Shown here piece by piece: positions 17,264 through 26,370 of a stretch of 64,000 nucleotides of DNA. Position 1 is the stretch's first letter. Every line of letters starts with the position of its first letter. Source of the stretch: Agrobacterium sp. AGB01 (lineage in GTDB: Bacteria; Pseudomonadota; Alphaproteobacteria; Rhizobiales; Rhizobiaceae). The stretch is taken from NCBI RefSeq assembly GCF_014851585.1, contig NZ_JACVAB010000001.1:1240001-1304000 (forward strand), written 5' to 3'. Position numbers and translations under genes: made by a program. The notes beneath the pieces are model-generated. The model was not told the DNA's origin and did no database searches. It saw only the letters and a list, made by a program, of their open reading frames with translations.

Positions 17264-19021
17264 ATGAAATCTCATTCTCACCGCTCGGCACTGGGACGTG
17301 TTGCGTCGAGCCTTGCCATTATCGTTGCGCTTGGGGGACAGGCGCTGGCAAGTGAGCCGCAATATGGCGGTACGCTGCGTATTGCTTCCCTGCAGGCGGA
17401 TCTCGATGCGTTTGATCCGCTGACCGGTTACAGCACGGATTCCTGGGAAATCTTGCGTGCGGTTACTCGCCAGCTGGTCACCTATCCCGGCGCATCCACC
17501 GACATAAAGGACGATACCAAGCTGGTGCCTGACCTTGCCAAGTCCTGGGACGTGTCTGACGAAGGCAAGACCTATACCTTTCATCTGAAAGACGACGTCT
17601 TCTTTTCCGGACCGATTGACCGCAAGATTGTAGCAGGCGATTTCGTTTACAATATCAAGCGCTTCTGTGATCCGAACAAGCAGGTCGCCGCCATCAACTA
17701 CTTCAACCTGGCGATCTCGGGCTTCAAGGCCTATTGCGAAGAATTTGCCAAGGTTCCGACCGGTGATCTCGCTGCAACCAAAGCCTTCATCGACGCCCAC
17801 GAAATCTCTGGCGTCAGCGCCCCTGATGACAAGACGCTGGTCATCAAGTCGGATTCCAAGAACTACGACTTCCTCAACATTCTCTCGATGAACTTCGTGT
17901 CTCCACTGCCACCGGAAGTCGCGTCGAAATATTTCCCTGACTCAGCCGAGTTCCGCAAGAACTTCCCGTCCAGCGGTCCTTATTACGTTGATAGCTATCA
18001 GGACGGCCAGAAGCTGGTTTTGAAAAAGGCCAAGAACTTCAAGCCGGAAAGTGACGAGGCCCGCAAAGCCTATGTCGATGAGATCGTCGTTGATTTTACT
18101 GCCAATAGCGAAGACAGCATCGTCCAGAAGATCGAGGCAGGTGAGGCGGATCTTTCGCTTTATCTCGACACACCGCCAAGAACCGCGATCAGACGTTTCC
18201 AGACCCAGAAGGCGGAACAGCTGCATTCGTCCAACAGCGGCGCGGCCAACTTCATCACCTTTAATGCTCGCCCGGAAGCACAGAGCGACGGTGCCAATGC
18301 GTTGAGAAAGCCGGAAGTGCGCCAGGCGCTGACCTATGCCGTTAACCGCGCCCACCTCGTGCAGGTTCAGGGTGGCCCGATTGCCGCCGTGCCCCTGTCG
18401 CAGATCATCACCTCGACAATTCTCGGTTATGAGGCGTTTGATCCTTATCCAACCGAAGGCAACAAGGGTGACGCGGCAAAGGCCAAGGAATTGCTTGCCA
18501 AGGCTGGTTATCCCAATGGCGTGAAGTTTGATGCCATCTACCGCACCACAGCCCAGTTTGAGGCGATTGCCGTTGCGGTGAAGGAAGATGTGGCGGCGGC
18601 AGGTATCGAGCTGAACCTGATCCCGGTTCCACCGACCCAGTGGTACGCCTTCATTCAGGATGCCAAAAGCAGATGGGACATCTCGCTTGGTGGCCAGTTT
18701 GCGCCAGATTGGCAGGGTCCAAGCACCCGTATGCTTCTCGGCGGTTGGTTGAACTCGGATGCCTCGCCATGCGGCACAGGCAACGTCAATTCGATCTGCT
18801 ACAGCAATGCCGAACTCAACAAGCTGGCAGCTGAGGCATTCCCGTCTGACAATCCAGGTCCGATCTGGACCAAGGCCGACAAGATCGTCTCTGCAGACAT
18901 TCCGTGGATCCCGCTGTTTGAAAAGCGCAAGATTGCGATCACCTCTGATCGCATCACCCACTGGGCATGGTCGTCGCTGGCTGTTCAGGCCGACATCACC
19001 AACATTGCAGTGAAGAACTAG
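17264..19021 (+). CDS. ABC transporter substrate-binding protein, family 5 (right arm)
   Basis: The 585-aa periplasmic solute-binding protein of the oligopeptide/nickel type has a signal peptide at residues 1-29 (cleavage after ALA). The family signature PDLAKSWDVSDEGKTYTFHLKDDVFF lies around 87-112. It is longer than the left-arm binding protein and clearly divergent from it, so the two arms are not a recent duplication and probably bind different ligands. It heads the plus-strand operon and is followed after 4 nt by the double ATPase. Confidence 0.92.
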   Translation: MKSHSHRSALGRVASSLAIIVALGGQALASEPQYGGTLRIASLQADLDAFDPLTGYSTDSWEILRAVTRQLVTYPGASTDIKDDTKLVPDLAKSWDVSDEGKTYTFHLKDDVFFSGPIDRKIVAGDFVYNIKRFCDPNKQVAAINYFNLAISGFKAYCEEFAKVPTGDLAATKAFIDAHEISGVSAPDDKTLVIKSDSKNYDFLNILSMNFVSPLPPEVASKYFPDSAEFRKNFPSSGPYYVDSYQDGQKLVLKKAKNFKPESDEARKAYVDEIVVDFTANSEDSIVQKIEAGEADLSLYLDTPPRTAIRRFQTQKAEQLHSSNSGAANFITFNARPEAQSDGANALRKPEVRQALTYAVNRAHLVQVQGGPIAAVPLSQIITSTILGYEAFDPYPTEGNKGDAAKAKELLAKAGYPNGVKFDAIYRTTAQFEAIAVAVKEDVAAAGIELNLIPVPPTQWYAFIQDAKSRWDISLGGQFAPDWQGPSTRMLLGGWLNSDASPCGTGNVNSICYSNAELNKLAAEAFPSDNPGPIWTKADKIVSADIPWIPLFEKRKIAITSDRITHWAWSSLAVQADITNIAVKN

Positions 19022-19025
19022 TCCG

Positions 19026-20639
19026 ATGAGCGTCTTTTCCGTTCACGATTTGCAGGTTCGTTTTGGCACCGTCGAGGCGGTCAGAGGCGTATCATTTGAT
19101 GTCGAAGCGGGAAGGACGCTGGCAATCGTCGGTGAGTCCGGATCGGGCAAGAGTGCCAGCCTGCTGGGGGCAGCTGGTCTCCTGCCAGCCTCGGCAAAGG
19201 TTCGCGGCAGTGTTCTCTACCGGGGGCGGGAGATACTGGGCGCGTCACCGGCGGCGTTACGGAAGATAAGAGGGGCCGAGATCGGCTTTATCTTTCAGGA
19301 CCCGCTGAGCAACCTTCATCCACTTAAGACGATTGGCGACCAGATCGGTGAGGCGATATCGGCGCACCGATCCATCGGCAAAAAGGAGAAGCGCGAGCGT
19401 GTCCTCGCGCTTCTCCACGACGTTGAAATTTCAAACCCGGAAAAGCGGCTGGATGATTATCCGCGCCATCTCTCGGGCGGTATGCGCCAGCGCGTGATGA
19501 TTGCCATTGCCATTGCGCTGAACCCCGGCCTGATCATTGCCGATGAGCCGACCACGGCGCTCGACGTCACTGTTCAGGCATCCATTCTTGATCTGCTGCG
19601 ACGTCTGCAGGAGAGGCACGCTACCGCACTGGTCTTCGTCAGCCATGATCTGGCTGTCGTGTCCGATATCGCCGATGATGTGGTGGTGATGCGGGACGGT
19701 CTTGTGGTCGAACGTGCCGCTGCAGATGCAATCTATACCACACCGAAACATGCCTATACCCGCGAATTGTTGAGTGCGGCGCGGCTGGACGGTCCCAGAA
19801 ATTATACGCAGCCACCGGTCGTCAGCTCCGCCCAGTCGCTGCTTGATGTGGACGGTCTCAGCCGTTCTTTCGTTGCAGGCCAACCGGTGCTGGAGGACGT
19901 GACGTTTTCGATCGCCAAGGGCGAAATTCTAGGGCTGGTCGGTGAGTCCGGGTCGGGAAAATCAACCATTGGCCGGCTGATTGCCGGTCTTGACCGGCCC
20001 GATGATGGCTCCATTGCGCTGTCCGGCGTTAATTACGCAAGGGCTGGGCGGCCGACCACACTGACCGGTGCAGCACGCCGCGACATTCAGGTGGTTTTTC
20101 AGGACCCTTACGCCAGCCTCAACCCCAGGCGAAGCGTTGAAGCCATTCTTGGCGACAGTTTTGTGATTGCCGGTGAACGGGACCGCACACGCCTGCGCCA
20201 GCAAGTCCGTCAGTTGCTGGCAGAGGTGGAACTGCCGGAGGCCACTGCCACGCGTTTCCCTTCACAGCTCTCAGGCGGTCAGCGGCAAAGGGTGGCCATT
20301 GCACGGGCAATTGCTTCGCGCCCGTCGCTTGTCGTGGCGGATGAGCCGGTGTCGGCGCTCGATATCACCACACAGGCCAAGATCGTCGAACTGCTGCGTC
20401 GCCTGCGCGACCGGCTGGGGATTTCCTTCCTGTTCATTTCGCACGATCTCGGTGTGGTCGGTGAATTGTGCGACCGCGTCATTGTGCTGGAGAAGGGGCA
20501 TATCGTCGAGGCCGGCCCGACAAGGCGCATCTTCGAGCGGGCAGAGCACGCCTACACAAAGCGTTTGCTGGCCTCGATGCCCGGCGGCAAACGGCAACCC
20601 GTCAATACCGTGGTGAAGGCCGTGTCCTATGTCGGTTGA
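19026..20639 (+). CDS. ABC transporter double ATPase (right arm)
   Basis: The 537-aa protein contains two fused ATPase domains of the peptide/nickel importer family. Half 1 has Walker A GESGSGKS near 38-45, signature LSGGMRQR near 152 and Walker [12 protein letters not shown] near 172. Half 2 has Walker A GESGSGKS near 306, signature LSGGQRQR near 417 and Walker [12 protein letters not shown] near 438. It starts 4 nt after the binding-protein stop and overlaps the next permease by 11 bp. The gene order here (ATPase before permeases) differs from the left arm, evidence that the arms were assembled independently. Confidence 0.93.
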   Translation: MSVFSVHDLQVRFGTVEAVRGVSFDVEAGRTLAIVGESGSGKSASLLGAAGLLPASAKVRGSVLYRGREILGASPAALRKIRGAEIGFIFQDPLSNLHPLKTIGDQIGEAISAHRSIGKKEKRERVLALLHDVEISNPEKRLDDYPRHLSGGMRQRVMIAIAIALNPGLIIADEPTTALDVTVQASILDLLRRLQERHATALVFVSHDLAVVSDIADDVVVMRDGLVVERAAADAIYTTPKHAYTRELLSAARLDGPRNYTQPPVVSSAQSLLDVDGLSRSFVAGQPVLEDVTFSIAKGEILGLVGESGSGKSTIGRLIAGLDRPDDGSIALSGVNYARAGRPTTLTGAARRDIQVVFQDPYASLNPRRSVEAILGDSFVIAGERDRTRLRQQVRQLLAEVELPEATATRFPSQLSGGQRQRVAIARAIASRPSLVVADEPVSALDITTQAKIVELLRRLRDRLGISFLFISHDLGVVGELCDRVIVLEKGHIVEAGPTRRIFERAEHAYTKRLLASMPGGKRQPVNTVVKAVSYVG

Positions 20640-21561
20640 TGTTATCGAAGAGGCACCGCGCCGTCACTGGTTGCCGGAATTTGCCGCTGTCTTGTGGCTT
20701 GAACGCAGCGTGCGGGTTGGCGCGATTATCGTCTTTGCCGTGCTGGTGGCAGCCGTCTTGGCACCTCTGGCCGCCTATCTGACCGGGCATGGCCCGACTG
20801 ACCTGTTTCCGGATGTGGCGCTGGATGAGATGGGCCTGCCGGTTGGACCATCCTGGGCCTTTCCGCTGGGGGCAGATGGCAACGGTCGTGATGTGTTTGT
20901 GCGCACGCTTTACGGCGCGCAGATTTCACTGCTGGTCGGCATTCCCGCCACCACGGCCGCGATGATCATCGGAACGCTGATTGGCATGATCAGTGGTTTT
21001 CTCGCCGGTCGCGTCGACCGTATTGTCAGTCAGGCCATCGATGTCGCCATGTCGTTTCCGTTTGTTGTCACGGCGCTCAGCCTGCTGTCTTTGAACAGGG
21101 GCGAGCAGGGCATGCCGGTAATTTCGCCTGTGATTGTCGTTATTCTGGTTATTGCGCTGTTTTCCTGGACCTACTTTGCCCGCCTGACGCGCGGCATGGT
21201 TCTGGAACTGCGCTCCAGCCCGATGATTGAGGCGTCGCTGGTTTCTGGCGCTTCAAAAGCCCGCATCATCTGTCTCGATATCCTGCCCAACATCCTGCCG
21301 ACCTTGCTGGTCTATTGGGCCGTGCAGCTTCCGGCCAACATCGTGGCCGAAGCGACGCTGTCCTTTCTCGGGGTTGGTATTCAGGCGCCGATGCCAAGCT
21401 GGGGCAACATGATTGCCGAGGCGCAGCGCACCTCGCTTTATCAGGACCAGCCCTGGTTTCTGGCCGGCCCCGCACTTGCCCTTTTTCTCACCGTGGTCGG
21501 CTTCAATACAATGAGTTCCGGGCTCAGAACCGTGCTCGATCCGCATCAAAGGCGTTTGTAA
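20629..21561 (+). CDS. ABC transporter permease, DppC type (right arm)
   Basis: The 310-aa permease has a DppC-like N-terminus, a periplasmic segment ending FPLGADGNGRDVFVRTLYGA, about six helices, and the EAA loop near EASLVSGASKARIICLDILPNILPT. It overlaps the ATPase gene by 11 bp and is followed after 3 nt by the DppB-type partner. Confidence 0.92.
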   Translation: MSVDVIEEAPRRHWLPEFAAVLWLERSVRVGAIIVFAVLVAAVLAPLAAYLTGHGPTDLFPDVALDEMGLPVGPSWAFPLGADGNGRDVFVRTLYGAQISLLVGIPATTAAMIIGTLIGMISGFLAGRVDRIVSQAIDVAMSFPFVVTALSLLSLNRGEQGMPVISPVIVVILVIALFSWTYFARLTRGMVLELRSSPMIEASLVSGASKARIICLDILPNILPTLLVYWAVQLPANIVAEATLSFLGVGIQAPMPSWGNMIAEAQRTSLYQDQPWFLAGPALALFLTVVGFNTMSSGLRTVLDPHQRRL

Positions 21562-21564
21562 TCC

Positions 21565-22548
21565 ATGACCAGAAACCTTCTTTCCACCGTGTTTCGGTCC
21601 GCCTCGACACTCGTCATCGTGCTGATCCTGTCGTTTTTCATCACCCGTATTGCCTACCGTAATCCGGCCGCCATGCTGGCACCGCGCAACGCCACGCAGG
21701 AAACCATAGACGGCGTGGCGCGGGCGCTGCGTCTCAACGAACCATGGTATGACCAGCTGTGGTATTACCTGTTCCGCGGGCCGGACATTCAAGGCGTGCC
21801 GATGGGGTTGATGCACTGGCCGCCAGCACTCGGCTTTTCCTTCCGCAAACAGGCACCGGTTACCGACCTCATTTTGGCCAAGGTGCCGGTGACGATCTCG
21901 CTGGCACTTGGTGCGCTGGTCATCTGGATGACGATATCGATCATTTCGGGTGTTGTCGCCGCCCGGTGGCATGGCCGCTTCATTGACCATGTGCTGGCCT
22001 TTTTCGCCTATATCGGCCTGTCCATTCCGACCTTTCTGAGCGGCATCCTGATCTCCTATTTCTTTTTCTACCAACTGACCAACCACGGCTACGGCTGGTT
22101 TCCGAGCAGTGGTTACGTGCCGTTGACGGAAAATCCGCTGGAATGGGCAAGGCACCTCATCCTGCCATGGGCAACGCTGGCGATTGCCGAAATCGGCATT
22201 TTCCAGCGCATCGTCAGGGCAGGCATGCTCGACGTGCTCGGCCAGGATTACATCCGCACCGCCCGTGCCAAGGGCTTGAGTGAAGGCAGGATCTACCTGT
22301 CGCACGCGTTGAAGGCAGCCCTTAATCCGATCATCACGCTGGGTGGGCTTGAGCTTGCCGTCATCATGGGTGGCGCCATCGTCACCGAAACGATCTTCGG
22401 CCTCGACGGCATTGGGCGCATGGCGATCACAGCTGCGCTGGATGGCGATTTCCCGCTGGTCATCGGTACGACGATCTTTGCCGCATCCGTCTTCGTGGTG
22501 TGCACCCTGACCGTTGATCTGGTCGCGCAATGGCGTGATCCGGCGTGA
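21565..22548 (+). CDS. ABC transporter permease, DppB type (right arm)
   Basis: The 327-aa permease of the peptide/nickel importer family has a first helix at about 10-30, a periplasmic loop with ALRLNEPWYDQLWYYLFRG, and the EAA loop near RTARAKGLSEGRIYLSHALKAALNPI. It completes the right-arm importer. It is followed by 159 bp without a clear terminator before the SfnB-like gene, so transcription may continue into the enzyme genes. Confidence 0.92.
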   Translation: MTRNLLSTVFRSASTLVIVLILSFFITRIAYRNPAAMLAPRNATQETIDGVARALRLNEPWYDQLWYYLFRGPDIQGVPMGLMHWPPALGFSFRKQAPVTDLILAKVPVTISLALGALVIWMTISIISGVVAARWHGRFIDHVLAFFAYIGLSIPTFLSGILISYFFFYQLTNHGYGWFPSSGYVPLTENPLEWARHLILPWATLAIAEIGIFQRIVRAGMLDVLGQDYIRTARAKGLSEGRIYLSHALKAALNPIITLGGLELAVIMGGAIVTETIFGLDGIGRMAITAALDGDFPLVIGTTIFAASVFVVCTLTVDLVAQWRDPA

Positions 22549-22707
22549 CGCCGCGTGACCTGTCCAGTCCTGTTCGACGCGCTGATGGCAGCCCGTGCCG
22601 CTCAAACCCGACAATTATGCAGATGGGCCTTCAAGGCCCGTCGCCAACACAACAGACATTTGCGCAGCATCTTTTCCTGATGTTGCGCCATCATGAAGGA
22701 GAATGAC

Positions 22708-23958
22708 ATGACCGCAGTGGATGCAACGCTTTCCCGCACCTATTTGCGCCCCGCAACTGCCCGGGAAGAGACGCTTGTCGAGCGCTTCCAGCCGGTGTTT
22801 GACCGTATTGCCGAAGGCAGTATTGAGCGTGAGCGCAACCGCACCTTTCCCTTTGAACAGGTCCAATGGCTGAAGGATGCCGATTTCGCTCTGGTGCGTG
22901 TGCCAATGGAGTTTGGCGGTTTTGGCGCTTCGCTGGAACAGGTGTTTTACCTGCTGGCCCTGCTGGCAGAAGCAGATGCCAATGTCGCCCATATCTGGCG
23001 CAACCATCTGGCCTTTGTCGAAGACCGCCTGAATGCACGGCCATCTGCCGCCAATGAGCGCTGGTTGAAGCGTTTCCGCGACCGTGAATTTGTCGGTGGC
23101 GGCTGGACGGAAGCCAATAACGGCACCTACGCCACCATCAAGACCACGGTCACCAAAACCGATGACCACTACCGGGTCTCCGGTGCGAAGTTTTATGCCA
23201 CCGGCAGCCTTTATGCCGACTGGCTGGATGTCATCGGCAAGGATGCCGAAGGCACGCTGATCACCACACTCGTCAACCGCCACCAGCCTGGCGTTGAACT
23301 GACGGATGACTGGCCTGGTTTTGGCCAGCGCACGACGGCCAGCGGCAGTGCGGTTTACAAGGATGTCGTGGCGCATGAGGGGGATGTCTTTCCCGCCAGC
23401 GAACGTGTTGTCTATCAAGGGCATTTTTACCAGACGGCGCTGTTGGCCGTTCTGACCGGCATTACCCGTGCTGTGCTGCGCGATGGTATCAAGGCGCTCA
23501 AATCCCGCGGCCGCAATTACCCGCAGGGCCTTGATCCGGTGCCCGCACAGGATGCGCAGTTGCTGCAGGTTATCGGTGAAGTGTCGGTGCGGGCCTTTAC
23601 GACTGAAGCGGCACTTCGCCGTGCCGCCAGTTCGCTTGACCTGATTGCCGCCGCCCATGCGGTGGGCAATGTCGAATTGCGTGACCAGCGCGCAACGGCA
23701 AGCGAAGTGGCTGTTGCGCAGGCGCAGATCGCCATCGTCGAGAGCACGCTTTATGCCGCCACCCATGTGTTCAACGCGCTTGGTGCCTCGGCAACATCGG
23801 AGGAAACCGCGCTTGACCGCCACTGGCGCAATGCCCGCACTCTGGCGTCGCATAATCCGGTTGCCTACAAGGCGCGCATCCTCGGTGACTATCTGGTCAA
23901 CGACAAGTCCCCGGTGTCGAGCATCGCGCGGCTTGGTCGTGGCGGGCAGGGCAACTGA
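22708..23958 (+). CDS. SfnB/DszC-like acyl-CoA-dehydrogenase-fold flavin monooxygenase
   Basis: The 416-aa protein has the acyl-CoA dehydrogenase fold but belongs to the sulfur-acquisition branch (SfnB, DszC). It lacks an obvious catalytic Glu base and shows FGGFGASLEQ, GGGWTEANNGT, VSGAKFYATGSLYADW and the C-terminal LDRHWRNARTLASHNP characteristic of DszC-type enzymes. These use reduced flavin and O2 to oxidise sulfur in sulfides or sulfones. The start at 22708 follows an ideal AAGGAGAATGAC; an in-frame ATG 5 codons earlier is part of that ribosome site. It is the first of three oxygenase-type genes after the importer. Confidence 0.88.
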   Translation: MTAVDATLSRTYLRPATAREETLVERFQPVFDRIAEGSIERERNRTFPFEQVQWLKDADFALVRVPMEFGGFGASLEQVFYLLALLAEADANVAHIWRNHLAFVEDRLNARPSAANERWLKRFRDREFVGGGWTEANNGTYATIKTTVTKTDDHYRVSGAKFYATGSLYADWLDVIGKDAEGTLITTLVNRHQPGVELTDDWPGFGQRTTASGSAVYKDVVAHEGDVFPASERVVYQGHFYQTALLAVLTGITRAVLRDGIKALKSRGRNYPQGLDPVPAQDAQLLQVIGEVSVRAFTTEAALRRAASSLDLIAAAHAVGNVELRDQRATASEVAVAQAQIAIVESTLYAATHVFNALGASATSEETALDRHWRNARTLASHNPVAYKARILGDYLVNDKSPVSSIARLGRGGQGN

Positions 23959-23969
23959 GGAGTGGCACA

Positions 23970-24893
23970 ATGACGAAACCCTATCTTGCCCTTGCACTGG
24001 CCGGGCCGCATTTGCTTGAACTGACCGGCAGCCGTGAACTGCTGTCGCGTTGGGATGCCTTGCCCGTTGCATTCACGGTGCTTGGCATCGACCGCATTGA
24101 CGGCAGCGAACCTGCATCCGTCACCCTGGCCAGCAGTGCTGCCGGTGCCACACTGGCAGGCGCGACCGAAAACGGCCGTTTCCTGATTGCCGCCGCGCCA
24201 CAACGGGACCACCCCTATAATCTGGCACGTCGTGTCGCGTCGCTTGCCCATCTCTCCGGCGGGCGCAGTGGTCTGCTTGTCGGCATTCGCGATGCCTATG
24301 CACCGGAGGGTCCAAAAGATGCTCCGGCATGGGGCGGGGCAGGGCTTGGCGGTGGCGCACAGCTGAATGCAAAGACAGCCTATGACACAGCCGTTGCCGT
24401 GCGGGCTCTGGAGCAAAGCTGGCCGCATGATTCCATCATCGGTGATCGCGATAGCGGCATTCTCGTACAGTCAGATCGTATCGTGCATGTCGATATCGCC
24501 AACAGCTTTTCGATTGCCGGGCCGCTCAACGCGCCGGAGCCACAAACCGGTGCCTCCGTCATCGCCTGGTATGGCCATACGAAAGCGGATGCACCGCCAG
24601 CGGGAGAAGATAACCCGATTGAGCTGGTGCTGGGTGGCGCAGGTACCGTGCATGTCGTTTCCCTGGGAGAGACGCCTCCCACCGATGCTGTGTCCGGTGT
24701 CGTGTTGAAAGCAGGCAACGATCAATCGGTGCGGGAGTTGCTGGATGTCGCCGAGCGCTGGCTGGCGGATGGTTTTGCACCAACCGCGCCTGGCGGTTCG
24801 CTCCGAGACGCCCTCAACCTTTCGGCGCCACGACCGCTGCCATCGACGGTGCGCCCCGCGTTTCCGGCGCCAAAACCTCACGTCTCTCTGTAG
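23970..24893 (+). CDS. Luciferase-like (LLM) protein, divergent
   Basis: The 307-aa protein shows weak luciferase-fold patterns (LELTGSRELLSRWDALPVAFTVLGIDRID at the start, HPYNLARRVASLAHLSGGRSGLLVGIRDAY near 80-110) but is shorter than the usual 360-450 aa and lacks the recognisable C-terminal half of SsuD or DszA enzymes. It begins 11 nt after the SfnB-like gene and ends 22 nt before the DszA-like gene, so it is almost certainly cotranscribed. It may be a non-catalytic partner subunit, or an oxygenase acting on a related substrate. The family assignment is moderate; the exact function is unknown. Confidence 0.7.
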   Translation: MTKPYLALALAGPHLLELTGSRELLSRWDALPVAFTVLGIDRIDGSEPASVTLASSAAGATLAGATENGRFLIAAAPQRDHPYNLARRVASLAHLSGGRSGLLVGIRDAYAPEGPKDAPAWGGAGLGGGAQLNAKTAYDTAVAVRALEQSWPHDSIIGDRDSGILVQSDRIVHVDIANSFSIAGPLNAPEPQTGASVIAWYGHTKADAPPAGEDNPIELVLGGAGTVHVVSLGETPPTDAVSGVVLKAGNDQSVRELLDVAERWLADGFAPTAPGGSLRDALNLSAPRPLPSTVRPAFPAPKPHVSL

Positions 24894-24915
24894 ACGGTAT
24901 TGGGAGACATTTCAG

Positions 24916-26205
24916 ATGACAAACAAACGATCTGGCCACGTCCTGCTCGGCATCAACGTGCTGGTTCTCGGATATCTTCCGGCGGCGTGGAAAACCCCAT
25001 TGCTGGAAAAGGATGCCTTCATTGATCCAGCCTATTGGGAAAATATTGGCAAGACCGCAGAGCGTGGCACGCTGGACGCGCTGTTTCTGGCAGACGGTCC
25101 GCTGCTCGGTGACCCGGCCTATGATGCCAATCCGGTACGGCTGGAACCGTCGGTCAACTGGGGGCATGTGGCGGCCGCGACCTCTCGTGTCGGTCTGGTG
25201 GCAACGGCGTCTTCAACCTTCAACGATCCGTTTGAACTGGCCGAGCGCTTCTTGTCCTGGGACCACCAGACGGGTGGACGTGCGGCATGGAATGTCGTAA
25301 CAACCCGTGGCGTTCCGGCGGCCCGCAATTTCGGCATTTCAGACATTCCAGCCCGCGATGACCGCTATGAACGGGCCAGCGAATTTGTCGATGTCGTTCG
25401 GGCGCTGTGGGCGTCTGCGGCTGACGGGCGCGACATTGATCACCACGGCGAGTTCTTCGATATTTCTGGGCGCCTGCGTGTGCCGCCATCCAAACAAGGC
25501 CAACCGATTATTTTCCAGGCCGGTGGCTCGCCGCAGGGCCGCACACTGGCAGGCCGCATCGCCGAAGGTGTGTTTGCCGCGGAACTGACTAAGGCGCAGG
25601 CCATCGAGCATTATCGTCTGGTCAAGGGATTTGCCCGCGATAACGGCCGCTCGCCGGATGATGTGAAAATTCTGCCCGGTCTGTTGCTGAGCCTCGGCAG
25701 CACGGAAGAGGAAGCCCGTCGCCGCAGTGACGAAATCCATGACGCCGGTCCGGCATCCTATTCCATCGGTTGGCTGTCACAGGCCATCGGTTACGATGCC
25801 TCGAAACTGGAACTGGACGAACCGTTTCCCGATGAGGTTCTGGGGCCGATCAAGGACGCCAAGACCTTTCTTGGTAGCATCGGTTTTCGTGAATCCATCA
25901 TCACGCAAATCCGTAAAACCAACCCAACGGTGCGTGAATATCTCAAGCAAACCCGTTACACCGGGTCGGGTCATGCCGGGTTTGTCGGCACGCCGGAACA
26001 GCTGGCCGACCACATTGAGGACTGGTTCCATGCCGGCGCCATCGATGGTTTCAACCTGCAGCCGGATCGGCTGATCGATGGTCTGCCGGTTATAGCAGAC
26101 GAGCTGGTGCCAATTCTGCGCAAGCGTGGCCTCTATCGCCACGAATATGAAACCGAAACGCTGCGGGATCATTTTAGGGCGGCGTCACCAACCCCGGCTT
26201 TTTGA
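24916..26205 (+). CDS. DszA/NtaA/SnaA-type FMN-dependent monooxygenase
   Basis: The 429-aa protein belongs to the NtaA/SnaA/DszA branch of luciferase-fold monooxygenases. It has the typical start GHVLLGINVLVLGYLPAAWK, PSVNWGHVAAATSRVGLVATASSTFNDPF near 75-105, and GGRAAWNVVTT then QPIIFQAGGSPQGR near 115-215. The C-terminal GFVGTPEQLADHIEDWF...DGFNL is the usual family ending. DszA oxidises sulfones and cleaves C-S bonds with FMNH2 and O2. I chose the ATG at 24916 because GGGAGACATTTCAG precedes it; the earlier in-frame start lies inside the previous gene. It is the last gene of the right arm. Confidence 0.9.
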   Translation: MTNKRSGHVLLGINVLVLGYLPAAWKTPLLEKDAFIDPAYWENIGKTAERGTLDALFLADGPLLGDPAYDANPVRLEPSVNWGHVAAATSRVGLVATASSTFNDPFELAERFLSWDHQTGGRAAWNVVTTRGVPAARNFGISDIPARDDRYERASEFVDVVRALWASAADGRDIDHHGEFFDISGRLRVPPSKQGQPIIFQAGGSPQGRTLAGRIAEGVFAAELTKAQAIEHYRLVKGFARDNGRSPDDVKILPGLLLSLGSTEEEARRRSDEIHDAGPASYSIGWLSQAIGYDASKLELDEPFPDEVLGPIKDAKTFLGSIGFRESIITQIRKTNPTVREYLKQTRYTGSGHAGFVGTPEQLADHIEDWFHAGAIDGFNLQPDRLIDGLPVIADELVPILRKRGLYRHEYETETLRDHFRAASPTPAF

Positions 26206-26218
26206 GGACGCTGGTTTT

Positions 26219-26339
26219 CCTCATGCCTTGTGCTTGTCACAGGCATCCAGTCGCCGCGCGTCTGCGCGGCGGAAAGGGTCTTTTCATCCCAAAGACTTGG
26301 GATGACTGGGGCCCTGTGACAAGCACAGGGAAGAGGGAG
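26219..26339. repeat. RIME-like cruciform repeat, copy A
   Basis: The repeat is about 120 bp. The outer arms CTTGTGCTTGTCACAGG and CCTGTGACAAGCACAGG pair. Inside them are a GC-rich hairpin (CGCCGCGCG / CGCGGCG) and a second hairpin CATCCCAA / TTGGGATG. Copies at 28495-28611 and 28763-28886 share the same plan. The type matches the rhizobial intergenic mosaic elements. Confidence 0.85.
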
Positions 26340-26370
26340 TGTGAGGCACGCTCCATAGTATCATTAGTTT

